Below are positions 1 through 5,161 of a stretch of 5,161 nt of DNA, in pieces; the stretch's first letter is position 1; the number at the start of each line of letters is the position of its first letter. A program made the position numbers and the translations under genes. Origin of the DNA: Acidimicrobiales bacterium (GTDB taxonomy: Bacteria; Actinomycetota; Acidimicrobiia; Acidimicrobiales; RAAP-2); contig JADGOD010000163.1 of assembly GCA_017883125.1 (NCBI GenBank), positions 1-5,161 of the forward strand, written 5' to 3'. Below the pieces are notes generated by a model. It searched no databases and was not told where the DNA came from. It worked only from the letters and a program-made list of their open reading frames with translations.

Positions 1-28
1 GGGTGAGGCGTTTGTCGGTGGCTGCCAT
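1..28 (-). CDS. Start of an unidentified protein, cut by the left edge
   Basis: On the minus strand an ATG at 28-26 begins the peptide MAATDKRLT, which runs off the window. A purine-rich GAAAGG lies at 39-34, five bases before the ATG, which is a good Shine-Dalgarno position. The ATG lies 51 bases downstream of the stop of the preceding minus-strand ORF (82-80) and is in the same frame, so the two could be co-transcribed. Only nine codons are visible, so no function can be given. The alternative is that this is simply the 3' flank of the preceding ORF, or a tail separated from it by a nonsense mutation. The call rests on the ribosome binding site and the natural-looking N-terminus. Confidence 0.4.
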
Positions 29-79
29 GAGGGCCTTTCGTAGTTCGGCTGGTGGTGGATCGGCTGGTGGTCGGTTCGC

Positions 80-775
80 TCAACGTCCTCGACGAGCCGG
101 CGCGAAGGTGGTGGCGAGGTCGAGGTCCAGCTCGGGGATCGGCTGGTCGGTGGCGGCGAAGACCACGACGACCTGGAAGAAGATCCCGACGAAGGAGGCG
201 GCCATCAGGGCGGCGAGAAGGGCGACGAAGAAGAACGCGCCGGGGAGGTCGGCGGCGGCGACGACCCCCGTGAACGCCCCGCCGACGAGCGCGGCGGCAA
301 GGAGCGCGGCGATGCCGCCGATGACCGGGAGCAGGGTCATCTGTCGGTCTTGGCGGAAGAGATCGCGCGAGGCGTGGAGGAGCTGCTTGCCGGTCGTTGA
401 GGCCACGGCCTGAAGAGTACCGCCCGCTTCGGCGGCCGTCACGTGTTCGACGGTGCGAGTCAGCTCGCTGCTCGGTGGATCCGAGGAGCCGGCGCAGCCC
501 CTCGGCGGCGGCCCGCGGCGGGCGCCTTGCTTGAAGATGATCTTGGAGGCGAAGGGCAGATCGAAGAGGTTGACGTTGCCCGCCTCGGTCTCGTTCGTCA
601 CGGGCTGGTCGGGGACCTCGCCGATGCGGATCGTCCGGTACTCGGTCCCCAGCGAGTCCACGAGATCCTTGGCGCCGGCGGCGATCAGGAGGTCGCCGAC
701 GTTGTCCGGCATCTGGCTGACGAAGACCAGCGGTCCGAGGGTGGCCAGGAACGACGCCACCGACTCGTGGTGCAT
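80..775 (-). CDS. Hypothetical two-part protein with a DUF6159-like membrane C-terminus; possibly frameshifted or a fused remnant
   Basis: From the ATG at 775 this reads 231 residues. The frame stays open upstream to an ATG at 922, but that extension is Arg/Ser-rich with weaker codon bias, so 775 is preferred; neither start has a clear ribosome binding site. Residues 1 to about 83 look like a soluble alpha/beta domain, with FVSQMPDNVGDLLIAAG near residues 18-34. The N-V-G-D-x-L-I-x-x-G pattern weakly recalls the N-terminus of polysaccharide pyruvyltransferases, but the rest of that family is absent. Residues 85-118 are a Gly/Pro/Ser-rich joint with poorer codon bias. Residues 120-208 hold an amphipathic stretch (HASRDLFRQDRQMTLLPV) followed by two hydrophobic segments at about 147-175 and 178-208. 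This arrangement resembles the start of DUF6159-type membrane proteins, which normally continue with more membrane segments, so this copy looks short. Both outer parts are almost fully G/C at third positions and therefore look genuinely coded on this strand. An alternative start for the membrane part alone is the GTG at 406-404. Function unknown. Confidence 0.45.
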   Translation of the reverse strand: MHHESVASFLATLGPLVFVSQMPDNVGDLLIAAGAKDLVDSLGTEYRTIRIGEVPDQPVTNETEAGNVNLFDLPFASKIIFKQGARRGPPPRGCAGSSDPPSSELTRTVEHVTAAEAGGTLQAVASTTGKQLLHASRDLFRQDRQMTLLPVIGGIAALLAAALVGGAFTGVVAAADLPGAFFFVALLAALMAASFVGIFFQVVVVFAATDQPIPELDLDLATTFAPARRGR

Positions 776-1088
776 CGAGCGGCGGTGGCGGAAGGCTCCG
801 GAGCGGTCGTCCGCTGTCGCCGCGTGGACCTCACCGACCCTCCGGCTGCTTGCCGACCGTCGGGTCCTGATCGCGTGGCCCTGGGGGCCGCGGGCCCCCG
901 CTCGGCTGCGAGGCCCATGCATCGCCGAGAGGCATCCCCTACCCGCTCTGGCGGCAAACCGGGCGGATCTTCGGTGCGCTCGTGTCCGACCGCCCGGGTC
1001 CGGGCCCGGATGTCGCCGCTCGGCGGGAGGAGCGGCCGTCGAGGGTGGCGATCCGCCGTCGGCCTGGGGAAATTAGAATGGAAATACA
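776..1088. other. Non-coding spacer upstream of the tetR-type gene
   Basis: I find no convincing gene in this 313-base stretch. Open frames cross it on both strands, but their translations are Arg/Pro/Ser-rich with no recognisable motifs. It contains a perfect GC hairpin (883-899), a weak GGCG/CGCC inverted repeat at 1047-1057 and a short AT-rich patch at 1071-1090 that carries the apparent promoter of the regulator. If the minus-strand ORF truly starts near 775, the spacer separates two divergent genes and may hold both promoters; I see no clear promoter for the minus strand. Confidence 0.5.
883..899. repeat. Perfect 7-bp GC hairpin with a 3-base loop
   Basis: GGGGGCC at 883-889 and GGCCCCC at 893-899 are exact reverse complements around the loop GCG. 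The stem is pure G/C and would be very stable in RNA or single-stranded DNA. There is no T-run on either side, so a classical intrinsic terminator is not supported. It lies in the spacer between the left minus-strand ORF and the divergent regulator gene. Confidence 0.5.
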
Positions 1089-1089
1089 A
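1074..1089 (+). promoter_or_regulatory. Candidate -10 element for a leaderless tetR-type transcript
   Basis: TAGAAT at 1074-1079 matches five of six bases of the TATAAT consensus and the actinobacterial TANNNT pattern. It sits in a local AT-rich patch in an otherwise very GC-rich spacer. Transcription would start about seven to ten bases downstream, at or next to the ATG at 1089, giving a leaderless mRNA. This fits the lack of a strong Shine-Dalgarno sequence before that ATG (only GGAAA at 1080-1084). No good -35 hexamer is visible around 1051-1056. The inference rests on a single six-base motif, so it is tentative. Confidence 0.4.
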
Positions 1090-1709
1090 TGATGTCGCCC
1101 ACCAAGCCGAGAACCGAGAATCTGATCGTCGAGCACACCATCGAGGTGCTCGACGTCCACGGGGAACAGGCCGTGCGCATCCAGGAGATCGCCCGGTCCT
1201 GCAACGTGTCGGTCTCCTCGATCTACCACTTCTTCGGGGACCGAGAGGGCCTCTTGGAGGCCGCGCACTACCAGCGCTATCTCAACAACCAGATGGACGA
1301 CGTCGCCCGCTACGCCGGCGATTTCGCCATGGCCCAGACCCCTGATGACATCAAGCGGGCCATCGACGACCTGCTCGCCCACCTCTCGGCGCCCGAGCGA
1401 CGAGCGGTCCGCATGAGCCGGATCAACGTGATCGGCAGCACGCTGGGCCGACCGCGCCTCACCGCCAAGGTCACCGAGGCCATCACCACCTTCAACACCG
1501 TCTTCGCCCAGGCGCTCGAGTCGCTCCAGGAGCGCGGTCTGATCCGCTCCGATCTCGAGGTGCACGCCACCGCCGCCTGGCTGATCGGGCTGCAGTCCTC
1601 CCGGATCTTCATCGAGATCGGGGACCAGAGGATGGACGAGGCGGCGTGGGACCGGCTCACGAGGGACGCCGTCCACATGGCGCTCTTCGCCGGGATGCCC
1701 GAGGCCTGA
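1089..1709 (+). CDS. TetR/AcrR-family transcriptional regulator
   Basis: A complete 206-residue protein, the usual length for TetR-family repressors, which bind palindromic operators as dimers and release DNA on binding a small ligand. The N-terminal three-helix DNA-binding domain spans about residues 9-56. Its helix-turn-helix is readable as IQEIARSCNVSVSSIYHFF (31-49), followed by GDREGLLEAA (50-59), the typical TetR signature with the Tyr-His-Phe-Phe of the recognition helix. Residues about 65-204 form the helical ligand and dimer domain, which is variable in this family, so the ligand cannot be predicted. The start is one of two adjacent ATGs (1089 or 1092). There is only a weak ribosome binding site, and a -10-like TAGAAT just upstream suggests leaderless expression. 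The gene is convergent with the glycosyltransferase gene, so it is not in an operon with it. Its target is not evident; the divergent spacer at 3055-3325 carries palindromes but no direct evidence links them. Confidence 0.93.
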   Translation: MMSPTKPRTENLIVEHTIEVLDVHGEQAVRIQEIARSCNVSVSSIYHFFGDREGLLEAAHYQRYLNNQMDDVARYAGDFAMAQTPDDIKRAIDDLLAHLSAPERRAVRMSRINVIGSTLGRPRLTAKVTEAITTFNTVFAQALESLQERGLIRSDLEVHATAAWLIGLQSSRIFIEIGDQRMDEAAWDRLTRDAVHMALFAGMPEA

Positions 1710-1749
1710 TCCCGCCACGGGGCGGCGCGCAGGGCGAGAGCCGATGGGC
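1710..1749. terminator. Convergent intergenic gap with a weak hairpin, possibly a shared terminator
   Basis: The two stop codons face each other across 40 bases. CCGCC (1712-1716) and GGCGG (1721-1725) form a five-bp stem with a four-base loop. No T-tract follows on either strand, so the evidence for termination is only the convergent layout plus a short GC stem. Confidence 0.2.
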
Positions 1750-3054
1750 TCACTCCACTGCGGGAGCCGCCGGTTCCCCGATCGGCTCGTGCCCAGCCGC
1801 GGTCTGTGAGACCGCCTCACGGCGGGCGGTGAGCTTCTCGAGCGCCAACCCCACGCCGACGCCGAGGGCCAGGTCGAGCGGCGCTCTCAGACGGGGTGCG
1901 GGGATGAAGAGCAGGCTCAGGCCGAAGAAGTAGAGCCCCTGGGCCAGGAGCAGCTGGGAGATCTGGCGTCGCAGGGTGGCGAGGAGCCCGAAGAGCCCGA
2001 TGACAAGCTCGACGTAGAAGATCCAGAGGGTGGCATCCCTCACGCCCAGGCTCCGGCCGTCGGCGCCCTCGCCGAAGACGTTGTCGCTGGGGGTCAGCTC
2101 GAGGAGGTCGCCGGCGTTCTTGATCGCCACGTGCACCACGTAGGTCGGGTTGCTCTTGAGGCTGCGGACGCCGAGCGCCTGGAGCTCGTTGTTCCAAGTG
2201 AGCTCATCGAACTGGGCGAGTCGATAGCCCTTGAAGTACGGGTGGAACACCGGGTCGACGAACCCGTGGTTCGCCTGGGCCGGTGGCGAGTACATGGCGG
2301 CCCAGTTGAACCCGTTGGACGTCACCAAGACGGGCTCACCGATCTGGACCCAGTTGCGCACCAGCCACGGAGTCAGCACGAGTGCGAAGACCCCGGCCAC
2401 CGTGAGGGCCTTCTTCCAGTTGGCGTGGACCAGCACCCAGACGACGACGAGGACGATGAGGAACTGGGCGCTGGGTCGAGACAGGGTGAGCAGTCCGGTG
2501 AGCACCCCGGTGAGGATCCACCGCCGACGCAGCACGGCGTTGACGAGGAGGAGGATGATGATCAGCGAGAGGGTGTCTTCGAGCGGATAGGTGTCGTTGG
2601 CGATGAGGTTGGGCATCACCGCCAGCGCGATCCCCGCACCGATCGCCGCCCGGGTGCTGACGTATCGCCACACGGTCCAGTAGGCGAGGGCGATCATCGC
2701 GAGGCCGAGGACGATGTTCAGGGCGCGCGCCAGTCCGGCCGATGGCCCGAAGATCCAGTAGAAGCCCGCGAGGAAGAGGGGGTAGTCCGGCGGACGGAAG
2801 GCCGTCTCGTGGACGACGAGCTGCGGGTACTGCATCGAGTAGCCGTGGCCCGTCGCCAGGTTCTTGGCGATCTCGACGTACTGGCTCCCGTCGCTGACGA
2901 GCTTGCGCGAGCCGGTGAACACGACGAGGTAGCCGATCCTGAGCACGGCTCCGAGCGCGACGATGCCGGAGAGTGCGAAGGAGTCGCGGCGTGTCCACGG
3001 ACGGGGAGTCAGCTCGACGTCGGTCAACGGGCGACTCTCCTCACGGTCCTGCAT
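1750..3054 (-). CDS. Polytopic membrane glycosyltransferase, GT39/ArnT-PMT_2 type
   Basis: The 434-residue protein should be an integral membrane transferase that moves a sugar from a polyprenyl-phosphate donor onto a lipid, glycan or protein on the outer face of the membrane. The first membrane segment (about 26-46) is followed by an extracytoplasmic loop with the conserved acidic site SDGSQYVEIAKNL (54-66; Asp55 is the likely catalytic or metal residue) and a glycine-rich GHGY. Next comes the R-P-P-x-Y-P motif at 87-92, typical of this family. Further segments lie at about 94-130, 136-175, 180-210 and 216-232. TPWLVRNWVQIGEP (228-241) is the classic P-W-x-x-R-N motif, followed by a Ser-Asn-Gly stretch. 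Two more segments at about 342-360 and 367-384 precede PAPRLRAPL (385-393), corresponding to the conserved Arg/Tyr-rich end motif, and a last segment at 394-405. Acceptor and sugar cannot be told. The ATG at 3054 is chosen because the family N-terminus begins just after it; the frame stays open far upstream only because it is antisense to recC. No strong ribosome binding site is visible. Confidence 0.88.
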   Translation of the reverse strand: MQDREESRPLTDVELTPRPWTRRDSFALSGIVALGAVLRIGYLVVFTGSRKLVSDGSQYVEIAKNLATGHGYSMQYPQLVVHETAFRPPDYPLFLAGFYWIFGPSAGLARALNIVLGLAMIALAYWTVWRYVSTRAAIGAGIALAVMPNLIANDTYPLEDTLSLIIILLLVNAVLRRRWILTGVLTGLLTLSRPSAQFLIVLVVVWVLVHANWKKALTVAGVFALVLTPWLVRNWVQIGEPVLVTSNGFNWAAMYSPPAQANHGFVDPVFHPYFKGYRLAQFDELTWNNELQALGVRSLKSNPTYVVHVAIKNAGDLLELTPSDNVFGEGADGRSLGVRDATLWIFYVELVIGLFGLLATLRRQISQLLLAQGLYFFGLSLLFIPAPRLRAPLDLALGVGVGLALEKLTARREAVSQTAAGHEPIGEPAAPAVE

Positions 3055-3060
3055 GGGGCG

Positions 3061-3072
3061 CTCAACGTTGAG
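3061..3072. repeat. Perfect 12-bp palindrome, candidate operator
   Basis: CTCAACGTTGAG reads the same on both strands without a spacer. It lies six bases upstream of the glycosyltransferase ATG at 3054, between the candidate -10 (3078-3073) and the start codon, where a bound repressor would block transcription or initiation. Which protein binds, if any, is unknown. Confidence 0.5.
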
Positions 3073-3086
3073 ACGGTAGCACGGCA

Positions 3087-3121
3087 GATCCGGCGGGCTC
3101 CGAGCCCGGGAGGTCCGGATC
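3087..3121. repeat. Nested inverted repeat (two-tier hairpin)
   Basis: An outer stem GATCCGG (3087-3093) pairs with CCGGATC (3115-3121). Inside it, CGGGCT (3094-3099) pairs with AGCCCG (3103-3108) around a three-base loop. The six bases GGAGGT (3109-3114) are left as a one-sided bulge. Thirteen base pairs in 35 bases is more than expected by chance even at this GC content. No T-run follows, so it is not an obvious terminator. Confidence 0.5.
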
Positions 3122-3194
3122 GACGGTGGATCGCGACTCGGTGCTCGAGCCCCGACGGCCGTCGCCTGTAGCAGCCGATCCGTAGTGTGACCCC

Positions 3195-3208
3195 ACAGAA
3201 GGATCTGT
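3195..3208. repeat. Short inverted repeat ACAGA-N4-TCTGT
   Basis: Five-base half sites at 3195-3199 and 3204-3208 flank AGGA. The repeat begins seven bases after the candidate TAGTGT motif, the region where transcription toward recC might begin. The half sites are short and chance is a fair explanation. Confidence 0.25.
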
Positions 3209-3312
3209 CGTCGAGGGGAGGTCGTGTGCGGCTGAGCGCGGGACATCGTGCCGGCCCCGGCGCCCGCGCTGTAGTTGGATTGGACCGATGATCGAGAGAG
3301 TTCCACGACGGG

Positions 3313-3319
3313 GGAGGTG
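3313..3319 (+). promoter_or_regulatory. Ribosome binding site of recC
   Basis: GGAGGTG is a near-perfect Shine-Dalgarno sequence, six bases before the ATG at 3326. It decides the recC start, because no other start codon nearby in this frame is as well placed. Confidence 0.85.
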
Positions 3320-3325
3320 GCTTGG

Positions 3326-5161
3326 ATGAGTGCGCGCAGCGATGCGTTGACCCTGCACGTGGCCACCAACCTCGGCGCACTGCTCGGCCCGTTCGGAGAG
3401 GTCGTCAACCGTCCGGGGGGCGACGTCCTCGCCCCGCTGTGGTCGGTGACCCCCTCGACGGCGCTGCGCCAGTGGCTCGACCAGGAGTCTGCCGCCCACG
3501 ACGACAGCGAGACAGGGGGCGTCACGGCAAACCTCCGATCCTTCTTCCCCGAGGAGATGATCAGCTGCGTCGAGAAGCTGGCGCTCGGAGAGAGGTGGCG
3601 TGACTGGAGCATCGAGACGATCGCTCTGCGGATCCTGAGCTCGAAGGGGACCCGTCGCTTCGACGAGGCCCGACGCCGGGCCCAGGGGATCGATGAGATC
3701 GTGCGATGGCGCCCACATCTGCTCGAGGTCGAGAGCCGCGAGCTCATCCCCACCGAAATCCGCCAGGCCATGGACGCCCTCGATCTCTTCGAGGATGGGC
3801 CGCACACCCAGCGCACACGCGTCCTCGAGAAGCTCTCGGCCAGCGAACTCGACGGACTGCCCTCCCGCCTCGTCGTCTTCGGCCTCCCGAACGTCCCCGG
3901 CGGGCGGAGGTTCCTTGAGTTCCTCTCCGCTCTGTCGCGCTCGGTCGAGGTCCACGTCTTCATGCCGGTGCCGAGCACCGAGCTCGCCGCCAAGGTCCTG
4001 GCCAAGGCGGACGTCACCGACGACCTCGTCCGGTTCAGCTGGCTGCGTGACCCGGTCGAGGCCCTCCAGCTCTGGAGCGAGGTCGATGCGACACACGATG
4101 TGATCGAGGAGACCGGCGATCCTCCGACCTCCTCGGATCTGGTCGCGCTCCAAGAGCTCATCGCTTCAGGCCGGGTGCCCTCCGAGGTGGCGGCGCCGGA
4201 CGGATCGGTCGTCCTGATGGGTGGCTTCGGCGACGCACGGCAGGCCGAGCAGCTCCGCGACGCGCTGTTCGATGCCATCTCCGAGGGCGTCGAGCCGCAT
4301 GAGATCCTGGTGATGAGCCCCGACCCGGAAAGCTTCCAGACCAGCCTGGAGCGTCACTGGAACTACCAGCTCGGGGAGGAGGGCGGAGGGCCGCGGCTCG
4401 CCTACGAGCTCACTGAGTTCACCCCCGAGCGGCTCACCAACCGGCTCGGAGCCTCACTCGGCCTGCTCCGGCTGATCGGGAACTACGCCAACCTCGAGCA
4501 GATCGCCGAGCTCCTGTCGTATCCGTCGGTGGGCGAGACGCTTCGGATCGACTTCGCCACCCAGCAGCAGATCCTCCGTCGAGCCGTCGAGGGCAAGCTG
4601 ATCTTCGGGGTCACCGCCACCCAGCGTGAGCGCTTCGGGATCTACCCGGATTCCGACGTCGGAGGGTTCGTCCACGACATCGGGACCTGGCAGCGGGTCA
4701 CCGACCGGGTGGCCGTGGCAACCCTCTATCCGCCGTCGGCCACCGAGACCGGTGACGCCGGAAGCCTCGAGGCCCGACCCCTCGATGCCCTGGGCGAGCC
4801 CGAAGACCTCGCTGCCTTCGCCTCGCTCCAGCCGCTCCTGCGGATCCTCGAGGCATCTGGTCCCTACCGCTCGATGACGGGGTCCGGCACCGAGGGCGTC
4901 ACGACGACGACGACGACGAGGACGCTCCCCGAGTGGATCTCTGAGCTCTCAGGGTGGATGAGCCAGATCGCCACCCAGGGATCACGCCAGGACGACTCGT
5001 TCGAGCGGACGGTCAACAAGGTGGGCGAGTGGGTCGAGTGCGACGAGGTGCTCAGGGACCTCGCGCTCTCTTTCGAGGAGCTCCTCGAGCTGTGGGGCTC
5101 GCTGGTCCAGACCCGGACGTCGTCGAGGATCTTCGGACGGCGGGGGGTGGTCGTGACGAAC
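3326..5161 (+). CDS. recC: Exonuclease V (RecBCD) gamma subunit RecC, N-terminal part, cut by the right edge
   Basis: The 612 codons shown are about the first half of a RecC, which is usually around 1,100 residues. RecC is the non-catalytic helicase-fold subunit that holds RecB and RecD, splits the DNA strands and, in enterobacteria, reads Chi, during repair of double-strand breaks. Signs, in order: LHVATNLGALL near residues 10-20; the W-L motif ALRQWLDQ (46-53); VTANLRSFFP (66-75), matching the family's A-N-x-x-F-x-x-P; RLVVFGLPNVP (181-191) and VEVHVFMPVPS (207-217), corresponding to the family's F-G-L and P-S-P strands; VRFSWLRDPVEALQLW, equivalent to the S-W-G-R-D stretch; GGFGDARQAEQLRDAL (299-314) followed by EILVMSPDPESF (326-337), a hallmark segment; then the LIFGVTATQRERFGIY region (codons about 422-437). 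RecC has lost the helicase ATP-binding motifs, and I see no Walker A motif here. Start fixed by GGAGGTG six bases upstream. An (ACG)6 run encodes six threonines at 526-531. recB and recD are expected downstream. Confidence 0.92.
   Translation, partial: MSARSDALTLHVATNLGALLGPFGEVVNRPGGDVLAPLWSVTPSTALRQWLDQESAAHDDSETGGVTANLRSFFPEEMISCVEKLALGERWRDWSIETIALRILSSKGTRRFDEARRRAQGIDEIVRWRPHLLEVESRELIPTEIRQAMDALDLFEDGPHTQRTRVLEKLSASELDGLPSRLVVFGLPNVPGGRRFLEFLSALSRSVEVHVFMPVPSTELAAKVLAKADVTDDLVRFSWLRDPVEALQLWSEVDATHDVIEETGDPPTSSDLVALQELIASGRVPSEVAAPDGSVVLMGGFGDARQAEQLRDALFDAISEGVEPHEILVMSPDPESFQTSLERHWNYQLGEEGGGPRLAYELTEFTPERLTNRLGASLGLLRLIGNYANLEQIAELLSYPSVGETLRIDFATQQQILRRAVEGKLIFGVTATQRERFGIYPDSDVGGFVHDIGTWQRVTDRVAVATLYPPSATETGDAGSLEARPLDALGEPEDLAAFASLQPLLRILEASGPYRSMTGSGTEGVTTTTTTRTLPEWISELSGWMSQIATQGSRQDDSFERTVNKVGEWVECDEVLRDLALSFEELLELWGSLVQTRTSSRIFGRRGVVVTN
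4901..4918 (+). repeat. (ACG)6 trinucleotide repeat inside recC
   Basis: Six perfect tandem ACG codons encode Thr526-531, followed by AGG ACG (Arg-Thr). The tract lies in a probable surface loop between the middle region of RecC and a Trp-rich helix (EWISELSGW). Unit changes would keep the frame and alter only linker length. Confidence 0.85.

Larger units (their letters stand above)
3055..3325. promoter_or_regulatory. Divergent control region between the glycosyltransferase gene and recC
   Basis: This 271-base spacer separates two divergently transcribed genes and must hold both promoters. It contains a perfect palindrome (3061-3072), a nested inverted repeat (3087-3121) and a short ACAGA/TCTGT repeat (3195-3208). 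Possible TANNNT -10 motifs are TACCGT on the minus strand (3078-3073), for the glycosyltransferase, and TAGTGT on the plus strand (3183-3188), for recC, which would leave a leader of about 130 bases. Neither has a convincing -35 hexamer. I see no SOS box of the TCGAAC-N4-GTTCGA type. Confidence 0.55.

Noticed and set aside
80..775. Assigning the left ORF as a polysaccharide pyruvyltransferase.
   Set aside because: Only a short N-V-G-D-like motif supports it. The rest of the family is missing and the C-terminus is a membrane region, so the name would mislead.
443..1345. A 300-codon plus-strand ORF spanning the left region and the start of the regulator.
   Set aside because: It overlaps the regulator out of frame, is Arg/Gly-rich and has no ribosome binding site. 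The minus strand carries the better codon bias for 540-775.
939..1820. A 293-codon minus-strand ORF across the regulator gene.
   Set aside because: It is antisense to the clear TetR-family protein, and its translation is Gly/Asp/Val-rich without motifs.
2131..3171. A 346-codon plus-strand ORF opposite the glycosyltransferase.
   Set aside because: Its Glu/Asp/His/Arg-rich composition is the antisense image of a hydrophobic membrane protein. The glycosyltransferase motifs on the other strand are clear.
3062..4153. A 363-codon minus-strand ORF opposite recC.
   Set aside because: It is antisense to recC, has no recognisable domain and has the acidic, Leu/Gly-rich look of a shadow frame.
3055..4278. 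A 408-codon open extension upstream of the glycosyltransferase on the minus strand, giving an apparent 842-residue protein.
   Set aside because: It lies antisense to recC, which has clear family motifs and a strong ribosome binding site. The extension is Ser/Arg-rich with no domains, as expected of the shadow of a GC-rich gene.
1..5161. A mobile element, CRISPR array, defence island or tRNA.
   Set aside because: No terminal repeats, transposase or integrase motifs, regularly spaced repeats or cloverleaf were seen. RecBCD is a housekeeping repair enzyme and is not by itself evidence of a new defence system.

Overview
This is a GC-rich stretch (roughly two thirds G+C by eye). Its real genes have codon third positions that are almost all G or C. 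Together with a RecC-type exonuclease V subunit, a TetR regulator and TANNNT-type promoter motifs, this suggests a chromosome of a high-GC actinobacterium. The exact lineage cannot be read from the window; an Acidimicrobiia-like organism would fit but is a guess.

Layout, left to right. (1) Bases 1-28, minus strand: a good ribosome binding site and ATG that look like the first codons of a gene running off the left edge. (2) Bases 80-775, minus strand: an ORF in two parts. The N-terminal soluble stretch has strong coding bias, and the C-terminal stretch is membrane-embedded and resembles the start of DUF6159-type membrane proteins. The joint is low-complexity and may hide a frameshift or a fused remnant. 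(3) Bases 776-1088: no convincing gene, one strong GC hairpin, and an apparent promoter placed so close to the next start that the transcript would be leaderless. (4) Bases 1089-1709, plus strand: a complete TetR-family repressor. (5) Bases 1750-3054, minus strand: a complete polytopic membrane glycosyltransferase of the GT39/ArnT/PMT_2 type, convergent with the TetR gene and separated from it by only 40 bases. (6) Bases 3055-3325: a divergent control region with a perfect 12-bp palindrome next to the glycosyltransferase start and a nested inverted repeat. (7) Bases 3326-5161, plus strand: the N-terminal 612 codons of recC, the gamma subunit of exonuclease V (RecBCD), cut by the right edge; recB and recD would be expected beyond it.

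The genes do not form one pathway. RecC belongs to double-strand-break processing, the glycosyltransferase to envelope glycan or lipid modification, and the TetR protein is a local or distant regulator of unknown ligand. I see no mobile element, CRISPR array, tRNA, rRNA or clear defence cassette. Most of the window is ordinary chromosome. The parts that deserve a second look are the two-part ORF on the left and the palindrome-rich divergent promoter region.
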